In this document: one piece after another, positions 13,901 to 28,900 of the stretch
Numbering within the stretch: position 1 is the first letter of the stretch
Layout of the letters: each line of letters opens with the position of its first letter
Source of the DNA: Archivesica marissinica
Lineage: Eukaryota > Mollusca > Bivalvia > Venerida > Vesicomyidae
Direction of reading: 5' to 3'
DNA length: 64,000 nucleotides
Assembly: GCA_014843695.1 (NCBI GenBank)
Contig: CM026403.1
Location: forward strand, 42,126,572 to 42,190,571
The notes under the pieces: generated by a model
The model's database searches: none
Told to the model about the DNA's origin: nothing
Seen by the model: only the letters and a program-made list of their open reading frames with translations
Position numbers and translations under genes: made by a program

Positions 13901-16900
13901 TGTATGTAATCATATATGTTATCATATGTATGTAATCATGTATGTAATCATGTATGTAATCATGTATGCAATCATATATATGTAATCATGTATGTAATCA
14001 TGTATGTAATCATGTATGTAATCATGTATGTAATCCTGTAATCATGTATGTAATCATATGTATGTAATCATGTATGTAATCATGTATGTAATCATGTATG
14101 CAATCATATGTATGTAATCATGTATGTAATCATGTGTATGTAATCATGTATGTAATCATGTATGTAATCATATGTATGTAATCATGTATGTAATCATGTA
14201 TGTAATCATGTATGTAATCATATATGTAATCATGTATGTAATCATGTATGTAATCATGTATGTAATCATATGTATGTAATCATGTATGTAATCATGTATG
14301 TAATCATGTATGTAATCATATGTATGTAATCATGTATGTAATCATATGTATGTAATCATGTATGTAATCATATGTATGTAATCATGTATGTAATCATATG
14401 TATGTAATCATGTATGTAATCATGTATGTAATCATGTATGTAATCATGTATGTAATCATGTATGTAATCATGTATGTAATCATATGTATGTAATCATGTA
14501 TGTAATCATGATATGTAATCATGTATGTAATCATATGTAATCATGTATGTAATCATGTATGTAATCATGTATGTAATTATGTAATCATGTATGTAATCAT
14601 GTATGTAATCATGTATGTAATCATGTATGTAATCATATGTGTAATCATGTATGTAATCATGTATTATGTAATCATGTATGTAATCATATGTAATCATATC
14701 ATGTATGTAATCATGATATGTAATCATGTATGTAATCATATGTAATCATGTATGTAATCATGTATGTAATCATATGTATGTAATCATGTATGTAATCATG
14801 TATGTAATCATGTATGTAATCATGTATGTAATCATGTATGTAATCATGTATGTAATCATGTATGTAATCATGTATGTAATCATATGTATGTAATCATGTA
14901 TGTAATCATGTATATAATCATGTATGTAATCATGTATGTAATCATGTATGTAATTATGTAATCATGTATGTAATCATGTATGTAATCATGTATGTAATCA
15001 TGTATGTAATCATATGTATGTAATCATGTATGTAATCATGTATTATGTAATCATGTATGTAATCATATGTAATCATGTATGTAATCATGTATGTAATCAT
15101 GTATTATGTAATCATGTATGTAATCATGTATGTAATCATGTATGTAATCATGTATGTAATCATATGTATGTAATCATGTATTATGTAATCATGTATTATG
15201 TAATCATGTATGTAATCATGTATGTAATCATGTATGTAATCATGTATTATGTAATCATGTATGTAATCATGTATGTAATCATGTATGTAATCATGATATG
15301 TAATCATGTATGTAATCATGTATGTAATCATGTATGTAATCATGTATGTAATCATGTATGTAATCATGTATTATGTAATCATGTATGTAATCATGTATGT
15401 AATCATGTATGTAATCATGTATGTAATCATGTATGTAATCATGTATGTAATCATATGTATGTAATCATGTATTATGTAATCATGTATGTAATCATGTATG
15501 TAATCATGTATTATGTAATCATGTATGTAATCATGTATGTAATCATGTATGTAATCATGTATGTAATCATGTATGTAATCATGTATGTAATCATGTATGT
15601 AATCATGTATGTAATCATGTATGTAATCATGTATTATGTAATCATGTATGTAATCATGTATGTAATCATGTATGTAATCATGTATGTAATCATGTATGTA
15701 ATCATATATGTAATCATGTATGTAATCATGTTATGTAATCATGTATGTAATCATGTATGTAATCATGTATGTAATCATGTATTATGTAATCATGTATGTA
15801 ATCATGTATGTAATCATGTATGTAATCATGTATGTAATCATGTATGTAATCATGTATGTAATCATATTATGTAATCATGTATGTAATCATGTATGTAATC
15901 ATGTATGTAATCATGTATGTAATCATGTATATGTAATCATGTATGTAATCATGTATGTAATCATGTATGTAATCATGTATGTAATCATGTATGTAATCAT
16001 GTATGTAATCATTATGTAATCATGTATGTAATCATGTATGTAATCATGTATGTAATCATGTATACATGTATGTAATCATGTATGTAATCATGTATGTAAT
16101 CATGTATGTAATCATGTATGTAATCATGTATTAATCATGTATGTAATCATGTATGTAATCATGTATGTAATCATGTATGTAATCATGTGTATGTAATCAT
16201 GTATGTAATCATGTATGTAATCATATGTATGTAATCATGTATGTAATCATGTATGTAATCATGTATGTAATCATGTATATATGTATGTAATCATGTATGT
16301 AATCATGTATGTAATCATGTATGTAATCATGTATGTAATCATATGTATGTAATCATGTATGTAATCATGTATGTAATCATGTATGTAATCATGTATGTAA
16401 TCATGTATGTAATCATGTATAAAATGTATGTAATCATGTATGTAATCATGTATGTAATCATNNNNNNNNNNNNNNNNNNNNNNNNNNNNNNNNNNNNNNN
16501 NNNNNNNNNNNNNNNNNNNNNNNNNNNNNNNNNNNNNNNNNNNNNNNNNNNNNNNNNNNNNNNNNNNNNNNNNNNNNNNNNNNNNNNNNNNNNNNNNNNN
16601 NNNNNNNNNNNNNNNNNNNNNNNNNNNNNNNNNNNNNNNNNNNNNNNNNNNNNNNNNNNNNNNNNNNNNNNNNNNNNNNNNNNNNNNNNNNNNNNNNNNN
16701 NNNNNNNNNNNNNNNNNNNNNNNNNNNNNNNNNNNNNNNNNNNNNNNNNNNNNNNNNNNNNNNNNNNNNNNNNNNNNNNNNNNNNNNNNNNNNNNNNNNN
16801 NNNNNNNNNNNNNNNNNNNNNNNNNNNNNNNNNNNNNNNNNNNNNNNNNNNNNNNNNNNNNNNNNNNNNNNNNNNNNNNNNNNNNNNNNNNNNNNNNNNN

Positions 16901-19900
16901 NNNNNNNNNNNNNNNNNNNNNNNNNNNNNNNNNNNNNNNNNNNNNNNNNNNNNNNNNNNNNNNNNNNNNNNNNNNNNNNNNNNNNNNNNNNNNNNNNNNN
17001 NNNNNNNNNNNNNNNNNNNNNNNNNNNNNNNNNNNNNNNNNNNNNNNNNNNNNNNNNNNNNNNNNNNNNNNNNNNNNNNNNNNNNNNNNNNNNNNNNNNN
17101 NNNNNNNNNNNNNNNNNNNNNNNNNNNNNNNNNNNNNNNNNNNNNNNNNNNNNNNNNNNNNNNNNNNNNNNNNNNNNNNNNNNNNNNNNNNNNNNNNNNN
17201 NNNNNNNNNNNNNNNNNNNNNNNNNNNNNNNNNNNNNNNNNNNNNNNNNNNNNNNNNNNNNNNNNNNNNNNNNNNNNNNNNNNNNNNNNNNNNNNNNNNN
17301 NNNNNNNNNNNNNNNNNNNNNNNNNNNNNNNNNNNNNNNNNNNNNNNNNNNNNNNNNNNNNNNNNNNNNNNNNNNNNNNNNNNNNNNNNNNNNNNNNNNN
17401 NNNNNNNNNNNNNNNNNNNNNNNNNNNNNNNNNNNNNNNNNNNNNNNNNNNNNNNNNNNNNGTATGTATGTATGTATGTTCCATTAATGTCAAACCCCTT
17501 GCGGGGACCTAGGCATGTCTTCCTGGGCAGACTTAGCCGACCTAAGTGGTTAACCAGTACTAAGCAATGTGTGTGAGGTGCCTTGCGCAATGACACTACA
17601 TACGTGGCCTGACCGAGTATCGAACCCGGGGCCCTTCTATTCCAAATCCGACGCTCTACCACTGGACCACTGGACCACGGACGCCACACAAGGGCACAGC
17701 AGTAAAATCAAACGACACTAACTAAAAGGACCTATTCACATTTTAGAATAAATCAGACTTTATCTGCCAAGGGAGGTAATAGAAAATTACAGATGTCTCT
17801 CATTGTATATTATATTTTAACTTACAGCATCGGCATATCGTTGACTGTTTATTTTTGCCTGTATATCATTCTGTAGATTTATCTGGAGTAGAGAGAACGA
17901 GAAGATAGAGAATATAATGATTGTGAATATACGGTTGTCATGAGAATATACGGTTGTCATGAGAATATACGGTTGTCATGGAAATATACGGTTGTCATGG
18001 GAATATGTCCCTAGAAGTCTCATAAAGCCCAGCCTGTGTATGGGACACATTAGATATATAAGTTTCTTTGGAAGTGGAAGTCGTGATATCGCAGTGGTAG
18101 CGAGTTCGCTTCAGATGCGAAAGGCTCGGAGTTCGAGCCATTACGATTGTGCCATTGTGGAGATGGATTCCAGCAGGAATGAGGTTTCGCAATCGAGCTA
18201 AAATAAATTGTATACAAGCTTCTGGCATTAACGTCATATTCCTGTTCAAAGTAAATGCTCTGTCCGGTTAGCGCAGTGGTTAGCACGATTGCCTCTCACA
18301 AATACAACACGGGTTCGGTCCTCGGATTGGAAAGTATGTGAGATGGTACGATGGTCGCCAGATCGGAAATGTGGGTTTTCTCCGGGTACTCCGGATTCCT
18401 CCCGCACGAATAACCACATTTACGCTTTAATCCGCGGCAACGAGAGTAATTAATATACACTGTTAAAGTTTGTTTCTAAATTGTTGTAAAACAAATAAAG
18501 TGTATATAAAAACAATGTCAAATGTCACTATTTATAAAAGCATGTCATCAGGTACTTATGCACGTTCCAAAATCAGTATTACTGTAACAGAAGGTTCAGA
18601 AAATAATTCTTATTTTAGTTTATACAAATTTATTTTAGCTCGATTGCGAAACAAGTTCTTTCAACGTATATAATCACTCTCGAGACCTCATTTCTGATGG
18701 AATCCATCGCCATGAAGGAGAGCGAAGAGGCATGTGGAATTTAAATGCCTTGCCTAAGGGCACAATAGTAACGGCTCCAGTGGGGCTCGAACTCCGGACC
18801 GTTAGCACCTGAAGCGAAAGCGCATCAACTGCACTATCACGTCTTCCACGACTTCTTATTTTGGATATGATACATGTTTTCGCGCACCTCTCTCCGTACA
18901 TGTAGATCCATTTCTTCGTATCAACGTAAGATAGCAAAGAAATGGTAGTGCGTAGATCATTTTTAGTTTAACTCTTTCACCGCCAATGTCGCATAAAAGC
19001 GACTTTGTAAAAAAAAAAAAGTAGAGAACCCGATCGGACAGAACAGAACATGCTGTCTGATCAGGCTATTTGCTGATTGCTCTTTAGACAGTGGAGCTGA
19101 AGCACCTGTCCGAATAGCAAACAACATAGATCCTGATCAGACGCGGCGTTACGCTGAGTCTGATCTGGATCTATGCTGTTTGGACATACTCTGAATTTAT
19201 TCGGCGCTGAAAGAGTTAATTATAATTGCTGGAATAAACATCTGTATATTAGCGTGCAGTTCAATATTGTCAATTTGTGAACAGGTACTATACATATAAC
19301 GTACAATACTGTGTGTTTTACGTTTATTTATCGTCGCTACCGGTTGCCCATATGAACCACGCTTCCTGAAGAGATTAGTCATTTTAGATTGTTGGAGGAT
19401 AATGCAATGATGACAGACATAGACCCATTCCATAGTTATTTTACGTGCACAGTGTACAGCACGGACGCGAGAGGTTGGTTTAAAGAAAGACTGTTAATTT
19501 TATTAGGGTCAGACGGGGGATCGAACCTGCAATATACGTCATATTGTTATACATTATATCACATATAAATGTTGGTTATTTCATAAAATCTTACAACGGG
19601 TAAAATCTAACACCATTTAACGATAAGTATGTACACGTGTCCATGCATTTCTACATGATAGGTGTAAGAAGCACGTGCAGCAGTATGTTACTGGAGTAGT
19701 AACCGTCAGTACCTCGTGGAAGACGTGATAGCACAGTGGATGCGCGTTCGCTTCACGTGCGAAAGGTCCGGAGTTCGAGCCCCACTGGAGCCGTTACGAT
19801 TGTGCCCTTATGCAAGGCATTTAAATTCCACATTGCCTCTTCTCTCTCCCTCGTGGCGATGGATTCCATCAGGAATGAGGTCTCGATAGTGATTAATATA

Positions 19901-22900
19901 AGTTGAAAGAACTTGTTTCGCAATCGAGCTAAAATAAATTTGCATAAACTAATACCTCGAATACTTACAACTGCATCGGATGTCAGTGGCTTGAATGGTC
20001 TGAACAGCAATGGTAGTGAGGTTTGTTCCCTGTCCTCCCTCAAGGCCTGCAATTAGGGAACATTTATATAGATCAGTGCTATATGTAATACCTCAAATAC
20101 AATCTACATCCGTTATGTCGAATTTCGTCGGACCGAACAAAAGACTTAACAGAAGTTTGAGTATATTTAATGCTCAATGATATAATGTATCAGCTGGTAT
20201 GGTAACCTATACCTCGCATAGGACCAACATTTGTCTAAATGTGTAGTATATTTAATGCTCAATGATATAATGTATCAGCTGGTATGGTAACCTATACCTC
20301 GCATAGGACCAACATTTGTCTAAATGTGTAGTATATTTAATGCTCAATGATATAATGTATCAGCTGGTATGGTAACTTATATCTCGCATAGGACCAACAT
20401 TTGTCTAAATGTGTAGTATATTTAATGCTCAATGATATAATGTATCAGCTGGTATGGTAACCTATACCTCGCATAGGACCAACATGTGTCTAAATGTGTA
20501 GTATATTTAATGCTCAATGATATAATGTATCAGCTGGTATGGTAACTTATACCTCGCATAGGACCAACATTTGTCTAAATGTGTAGTATATTTAATGCTC
20601 AATGATATAATGTATCAGCTGGTATGGTAACCTATATCTCGCATAGGACCAACATGTGTCTAAATGTGTAGTATATTTAATACTCAATGATATAATGTAT
20701 CAGCTGGTATGGTAACTTACCTCACATTGTGCTAACAGCTGCCTGAGATTTGCGAATAACATCTCGGACATTTCATGGTCTGAGATATTGAACATCCGGT
20801 CTGGCACTGGTAACTGAAACGAAGTTAGATTGTTACTGCCATGTAATTCAGGGACCAGTGCAATGCAGACGAGGCAGCCATATACTACTCCAGTCCATCT
20901 GGTCGTAATGTGGTTTCGTCTACTAGACGACAATGGTGTTTTCTTTACAGAGCTGTAGCTGTAGCTTAGACTGGTACCAGAACGACAACATAGAATGTCT
21001 AAAAATACTGGGTTTAACTATTGGATTTCTTAGTATACGTATCACAAACCTTTAAGAGTATCAACATTCCACAGGCGTTTATGAGTATCAACATTCCACA
21101 AGCGTTTATGAGTATCAACATTCCACAAGTGTTTATGAGTATCAACATTCCACAAGTGTTTATGAGTATCAACATTCCACAAGCGTTTATGAGTATCAAC
21201 ATTCCACAAGTGTTTATGAGTATCAACATTCCACAGGCGTTTATGAGTATCAACATTCCACAGGCGTTTATGAGTATCAACATTCCACAAGTGTTTATGA
21301 GTATCAACATTCCACAGGCGTTTATGAGTATCAACACTCCACAAGCGTTTATGAGTATCAACATTCCACAGGCGTTTATGAGTATCAACATTCCACAGGC
21401 GTTTATGAGTATCAACATTCCACAGGCGTTTATGAGTATCAACACTCCACAAGCCAGAATGTGTATCAACACTGCACAAGCCAGTAGGTGTATCAACACT
21501 CCACAAGCCAGAATGTGTATCAACACTCCACAAGCCAGAATGTGTATCAACACTCCACAAGCCAGAATGTGTATCAACACTCCACAAGCCAGTAGGTGTA
21601 TCAACACTCCACAAGCCAGAATGTGTATCAACACTCCACAAGCCAGTATGTGTATCAACACTCCACAAGCCAGAATGTGTATCAACACTCCACAAGCCAG
21701 AATGTGTATCAACACTCCACAAGCCAGTAGGTGTATCAACACTCCACAAGCCAGAATGTGTATCAACACTCCACAAGCCAGTAGGTGTATCAACACTCCA
21801 CAAGCCAGAATGTGTATCAACACTCCACTAGCCAGAATGTGTATCCACACTCCACAAGCCAGTATGCGTATCAACACTCCACAAGCCAGAATGTGTACCA
21901 ACACTCCACAAGCCAGAATGTGTATCAACACTCCACAAGCCAGAATGTGTATCAACACTCCACAAGCCAGGATGTGTACCAACACTCCACTAGCCAGAAT
22001 GTGTATCCACACTCCACAAGCCAGTATGCGTATCAACATTCCACAAGCCAGTATGAGTATCAACACTCCACAAGCCAGTATGAGTATCAACACTCCACAA
22101 GCCAGAATGTGTATCAACACTCCACAAGCCAGAATGTGTATCAACACTCCACAAGCCAGAATGAGTATCAACACTCCACAAGCCAATATGAGTATCAACA
22201 CTCCACAAGCCAGTATGCGTATCAACACTCCACAAGCCAATATGAGTATCAACACTCCACAAGCCAGTATGAGTATCAACACTCCACAAGCCAGAATGTG
22301 TATCAAAACTCCACAAGCCAGAATGTGTATCCACACTCCACAAGCCAGTATGAATATCAACACTCCACAAGCCAGAATGTGTATCCACACTCCACAAGCC
22401 AGTATGTGTATCAACACTCCACAAGCCAGGATGTGTACCAACACTCCACAAGCCAGAATGTGTATCAACACTCCACTAGCCAGTATGAGTATCAACACAC
22501 CACAAGCCAGTATGTGTATCAACACTCCACAAGCCAGTATGAGTATCAACACTCCACAAGCCAGAATGTGTATCAACACTCCACAAGCCATTATGAATAG
22601 CAACTCTCCACAAGCCAGAATGAGTATCAACACTCCACAAGCCAGAATGAGTATCAACACTCCACAAGCCAGAATGAGTATCAACACTCCACAAGCCAGA
22701 ATGAGTATCAACACTCCACAAGCCAGAATGTGTATCAACACTCCACAAGCCAGAATGAGTATCAACACTCCACAAGCCAGAATGTGTATCAACACTCCAC
22801 AAGCCAGAATGAGTATCAACACTCCACAAGCCAGAATGAGTATCAACACTCCACAAGCCATTATGAATAGCAACACTCCACAAGCCAGAATGAGTATCAA

Positions 22901-25900
22901 CACTCCACAAGCCATTATGAATATCAACACTCCACAAGCCATTATGAGTATCAACACTCCACAAGCCATTATGAGTATCAACACTCCACAAGCCATTATG
23001 AGTATCAACACGCCACAAGCCAGTATGAGTATCAACACTCCACAAGCCAGAATGAGTATCAACACACCACAAGCCAGTATGAGTATCAACACTCCACAAG
23101 CCAGAATGAGTATCAACACACCACAAGCCAGCATGCGTATCAACACTCCACAAGCCAGTATGAGTATCAACACTCCACAAGCCAGAATGAGTATCAACAC
23201 TCCACAAGCCATTATGAATAGCAACACTCCACAAGCCAGTATGAATATCAACACTCCACAAGCCAATATGAGTATCAACACTCCACAAGCCAGAATGGGT
23301 ATCAACACTCCACAAGCCCTTATGAGTATCAACACATACAGAGGAGATTCTGGAATGGGTCTCTGTTTGTATCATTGCACTATCTTCCAAAATCTGAAAT
23401 GACTAATCTCTTCAGGATGCGTCGCTGATATGGGCAACCGGTAGCGACGATAAATAAACGTAAAACACACAGTAACATATACATACGTCCATAATAGTAT
23501 GCACATGCAAGGGGTAATTTACTGCACTCGAGACGCCTGCTAACACAGACAAGCAACTAACGTTGTGTTGTTCTGTTTCATTCCCCAGCATTTATAGGTA
23601 TTTAAATCACAGAAAAGACTGTCACTACAGGCAGGTCACTAGTCTAGAGGATAACACATTGGACTGCGAATACAGGCAGGTCACTAGTCTAGAGGATAAT
23701 ACATTGGACTGCGAATACAGGTAGGTCACTAGTCTAGAGGAAAACACATTGGACTGCGAATACAGGCAGGTCACTAGTCTAGAGGATATCACATTGGACT
23801 GCGAATACAGGCAGGTCACTAGTCTAGAGGATACCACATTGGACTGCGAATACAGGCAGGCCCGTAGCCACACTGGGGCAATGAGGCATTCACCTCGGTT
23901 AAAATTTGGAAAGTAACGGAAAACAACAATATGGGGAAAATAGGAAAACTGTGGATTTGTGTTTTTTGTTGTTTTTTTTAAAGTTTATTTAACGTCGCTA
24001 CCGGTTGCCCATTTGAACGACGGGCAGTTGAACTAACAACACCTTTCCTGGGCAGGCTTCAGCGGTTAACAATTACTTGGTACACCAACCTCCGTAAGAA
24101 ACTGTCAATATTTTCGTATAAAGTGACACCGTCTGAGCTGGACTCGAACCCGTGACCATCAATGGCATACAAGTCAGCTACCTCAACCACTCGACCACGG
24201 AGGCGGAGGCATGTTACACGAACACGTATATAAAGAATATTTGTATTATACAACTTTTCAGATGGGACTTTAAACCGAGGTCTCGTGTCGGTGCTTTACA
24301 TCGTGTACGTAAAAGAACCAGAGGCGATTCTGGAATGTGTCTCTCTCTGTATCATTGCACTATCCTCAAACAATCTAAAATGACTAATCTCTTCAGGAGG
24401 CTTCGCTCATATGGGCAACCGGTAGCGACGATAAATAAACGTAAAACACACAACAATGGTTAACCGCTGGAGCCTGCCCAGGAAAGGTGTACCGCCCAGA
24501 TAAACTGCTTCTTTTCGGCATTTTCTGCACCAATCTCTCGTAGTCCATTTGATACAACAATATACGTGACGTATCCTACTCGTCCCCAACCTGTGTAAGA
24601 CGTCGGTTCAGTTTTGCCGCTCACTGCGCTCTAGGGAATCGAATCCGCACATATATAACATCCTGATAATGAACTTGCTTAATTGAAACGTTCACTGACT
24701 ATTTTCTATTCGCCTGTATCTATTAGAACGTCGGTACTTTGACTTCTAAAAGACTACGCTTTAAAAATGCTTCACATATCAATATTACATGTTTTATCTT
24801 CTTTGTTGTTTTTTAATTGAATTTTTAATTGGATTTTGAATTGGATTTTTTAGCTACATGGAGTAGCTCCGTTTATTTTTCATAATATAATCAACAAATC
24901 CATATGTACACATATGTTATAAATTACAATTAAATTAACAATAGTGTTAGATCATATACTAGAGGACATAGAAAACGCTCACTTCAGATAAGTGTGTTTA
25001 CACATGAAAAACAATAACTATATAAATACATAGATTTAAACATTTTGGAATATTTTTAGTTGTACAGTTTGTGTTTTGTAATAAAGATGTGATATATCTT
25101 TGATGGAATCCTTCGTATTTCGTGTTCATGTAATAATAATCATATAATGTAGGTGCACGTTTTCTATGTCCTCTAGTATATAATGTAGGTGTGCGTTTTC
25201 TATGCCCTCTAGTGTATAATATAGGTGTGCGTTTTCTATGCCCTCTAGTATATAATGTAGATGTGCGTTTTCTATGCCCTCTAGTATATAATGTAGGTGT
25301 GCGTTTTCTATTCCCTCTAGTATATAATGTAGGTGTGCGTTTTCTATGCCCTCTAGTATATAATGTAGGTGTGCGTTTTCTATGCCCTCTAGTATATAAT
25401 GTAGGTGTGCGTTTTCTATGTCCTCTAGTATATAATGTAGGTATGCGTTTTCTATGTGCTCTAGTATATAATGTAGCTGTGCGTTTTGCTATGCCCTCTA
25501 GTATATAATGTAGGTGTGCATAATGTAGGTGTGCGTTTTCTATGTCCTCTAGTATATAATGTAGGTGTGCATTTTCTATGTCCTCTAGTATATAATGTAG
25601 GTGTACGCTTTCTATGTCATCTAGTATATAATGTAGGTGTGCGTTTTCTATGTCCTCTAGTATATAATGTAGTTGTTCGTTTTCTATGTCCTCTAGTCGT
25701 TTTCTATGCCCTCTAGTATATACTGTTGGTGTGCGTTTTCTATGTCCTCTAGTATATAATGTAGGTGTACGTTTTCTATGTCCTCTAGTATATAATGTAG
25801 GTGTGCGTTTTCTATATCCTCTAGTATATAATGTAGGTGTGCGTTTTCTATGTCCTCTAGTATATAATGTAGGTGTGCGTTTTCTATGTCCTCTAGTATA

Positions 25901-28900
25901 TAATGTAGGTGTGCGTTTTCTATGTCCTCTAGTATATAATGTAGTTGTGCGTTTTCTATGTCCTCTAGTATATAATGTAGTTGTGCGTTTTCTATGTCCT
26001 CTAGTCGTTTGCTATGTCCTCTAGTATATACTGCTGGTGTGCGTTTTCTATGTCCTCTAGTATATAATGTAGGTGTGCGTTTTCTATGTCCTCTAGTATA
26101 TAATGTAGGTGTGCGTTTTCTATGTCCTCTAGTATATAATGTAGGTGTGCGTTTTCTATGTCCTCTAGTATATAATGTAGGTGTGCGTTTTCTATGTCCT
26201 CTAGTATATAATGTAGGTGTGCGTTTTCTATGTCCTCTAGTATATAATGTAGGTGTGCGTTTTCTATGTCCTCTAGTATATAATGTAGGTGTGCGTTTTC
26301 TATGTCCTCTAGTCGTTTTCTATGTCCTCTAGTATATAATGTTGGTGTGCGTTTTCTATGTCCTCTAGTATATAATGTAGGTGTGCGTTTTCTATGTCCT
26401 CTAGTATATAATGTAGGTGTGCGTTTTCTATGTCCTCTAGTATATAATGTAGGTGTGCGTTTTCTATGTCCTCTAGTATATAATGTAGGTGTGCGTTTTC
26501 TATGTCCTCTAGTATATAATGTAGGTGTGCGTTTTCTATGTCCTCTAGTATATAATGTAGGTGTGCGTTTTCTATGTCATCTAGTATATAATGTAGGTGT
26601 GCGTTTTCTATGTCCTCTAGTATATAATGTAGGTGTGCGTTTTCTATGTCCTCTAGTATATAATGTAGGTGTGCGTTTTCTATGTCCTCTAGTATAATGT
26701 AGGTGTGCTTCTATGTCCTCTAGTATATAATGTAGGTGTGCGTTTTCTATGTCCTCTAGTATATAATGTAGGTGTGCGTTTTCTATGTCCTCTAGTATAT
26801 AATGTAGGTGTGCGTTTTCTATGTCCTCTAGTATATAATGTAGGTGTGCGTTTTCTATGTCCTCTAGTATATAATGTAGGTGTGCGTTTTCTATGTCCTC
26901 TAGTATATAATGTAGGTGTGCGTTTTCTATGTCCTCTAGTATATAATGTAGGTGTGCGTTTTCTATGTCCTCTAGTATATAATGTAGGTGTGCGTTTTCT
27001 ATGTCCTCTAGTATATAATGTAGGTGTGCGTTTTCTATGTCCTCTAGTATATAATGTAGGTGTGCGTTTTCTATGTCCTCTAGTATATAATGTAGGTGTG
27101 CGTTTTCTATGTCCTCTAGTATATAATGTAGGTGTGCGTTTTCTATGTCCTCTAGTATATAATGTAGGCGTGCGTTATCTATGTCCTCTAGTATATAATG
27201 TAGGTGTGCGTTTTCTATGTCCTATCTAGTATATAATGTAGGTGTGCGTTTTCTATGTCCTCTAGTATATAATGTAGGCGTGCGTTATCTATGTCCTCTA
27301 GTATATAATGTAGGTGTGCGTTTTCTATGTCCTATCTAGTATATAATGTAGGTGTGCGTTTTCTATGTCCTATCTAGTATATAATGTAGGTGTGCGTTTT
27401 CTATGTCCTCTAGTATATAATGTAAGTGTACGTTTTCTATGTCCTCTAGTATATAATGTAGGCGTGCGTTATCTATGTCCTCTAGTATATAATGTAGGTG
27501 TGCGTTTTCTATGACCTATCTAGTATATAATGTAGGTGTGCGTTTTCTATGTCCTATCTAGTATATAATGTAGGTGTGCGTTTTCTATGTCCTATCTAGT
27601 ATACAAACATTCCTATCTAGTATACAAACATTCCTATCTAGTATACAAACATCATTTCAATACAAGTGTTACTTATGATATTGCTGCCGCATGCTTTTGA
27701 TATTCGTTAAATAAACTTAAACTAAAATGTACCAATTCACTTTCTATACTTAGCGGGGAATGTGTGTACTTACGACAGCGTTCATGGGGTAGGGGACACC
27801 GACGAGTGCCGCTATGAATGCTGCCATACTGGCGGGGAATGTGTGTACTTACGACAGCGTTCATGGGGTAAGGGAAGCCGACGAGTGCCGCTATGAATGC
27901 TGCCATACTGGCGGGTAATGTGTGTACTTACGACAGCGTTCATGGGGTAAGGGAAGCCGACGAGTGCCGCTATGAATGCTGCCATACTGGCGGGTAATGT
28001 GTGTACTTACGACAGCGTTCATGGGGTAAGGGAAGCCGAGGAGTGCCGCTATGAATGCTGTCATACTGGCGGGGATGTGTGTACTTACGACAGCGTTCAT
28101 GGGGTAGGGGAAGCCGACGAGTGCCGCTATGAATGCTGCCATACTGGCGGGGAATGTGTGTACTTACGACAGCGTTCATGAGGTAGGGGAAGCCGAGGAG
28201 TGCCGCTATGAATGCTGTCATACTGGCGGGGATGTGTGTACTTACGACAGCGTTCATGGGGGGGGAGCAGAGGTAGGGGTGCCGCTATGAAGCTGCCATA
28301 CTGGCGGGGATGTGTGTACTTACGACAGCGTTCATGAGGGGGGAAGCCGAGGAGTGCCGCTATGAATGCTGTCATACTGGCGGGGATGTGTGTACTTACG
28401 ACAGCGTTCATGGGGTAGGGGAAGCCGACGAGTGCCGCTATGAATGCTGTCATACTGGCGGGGAATGTGTGTACTTACGACAGCGTTCATGAGGTAGGGG
28501 AAGCCGAGGAGTGCCGCTATGAATGCTGTCATACTGGCGGGGAATGTGTGTACTTACGACAGCGTTCATGGGGTAAGGGAAGCCGACGAGTGCCGCTATG
28601 AATGCTGTCATACTGGCGGGGAATTTGTGTACTTACGACAGCGTTCATGAGGTAGGGAAGCCGAGGAGTGCCGCTATGAATGCTGTCATACTGGCGGGGA
28701 ATGTGTGTACTTACGACAGCGTTCATGGGGTAGGGGAAGCCGACGAGTGCCGCTATGAATGCTGCCATACTGGCGCGGAATGTGTGTACTTACGACAGCG
28801 TTCATGAGGTAGGGAAGCCGAGGAGTGTCGCTATGAATGCTGTCATACTGGCGGGGATGTGTGTACTTACGACAGCGTTCATGGGGTAGGGGAAGCCGAC

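Noticed and set aside
9692..16461. Met-Tyr-Val-Ile and related repeat peptides in the 12-bp array
   Set aside because: A pure satellite with frequent frame-changing indels inside a PIGN intron.
21021..23402. 790-codon open frames on both strands of the 27-bp array
   Set aside because: Intronic tandem repeat; both strands open, no gene signals.
24597..24650. Possible tRNA-like B box (minus) near ggaatcgaatccgc
   Set aside because: No A box or SINE body found at the right distance.
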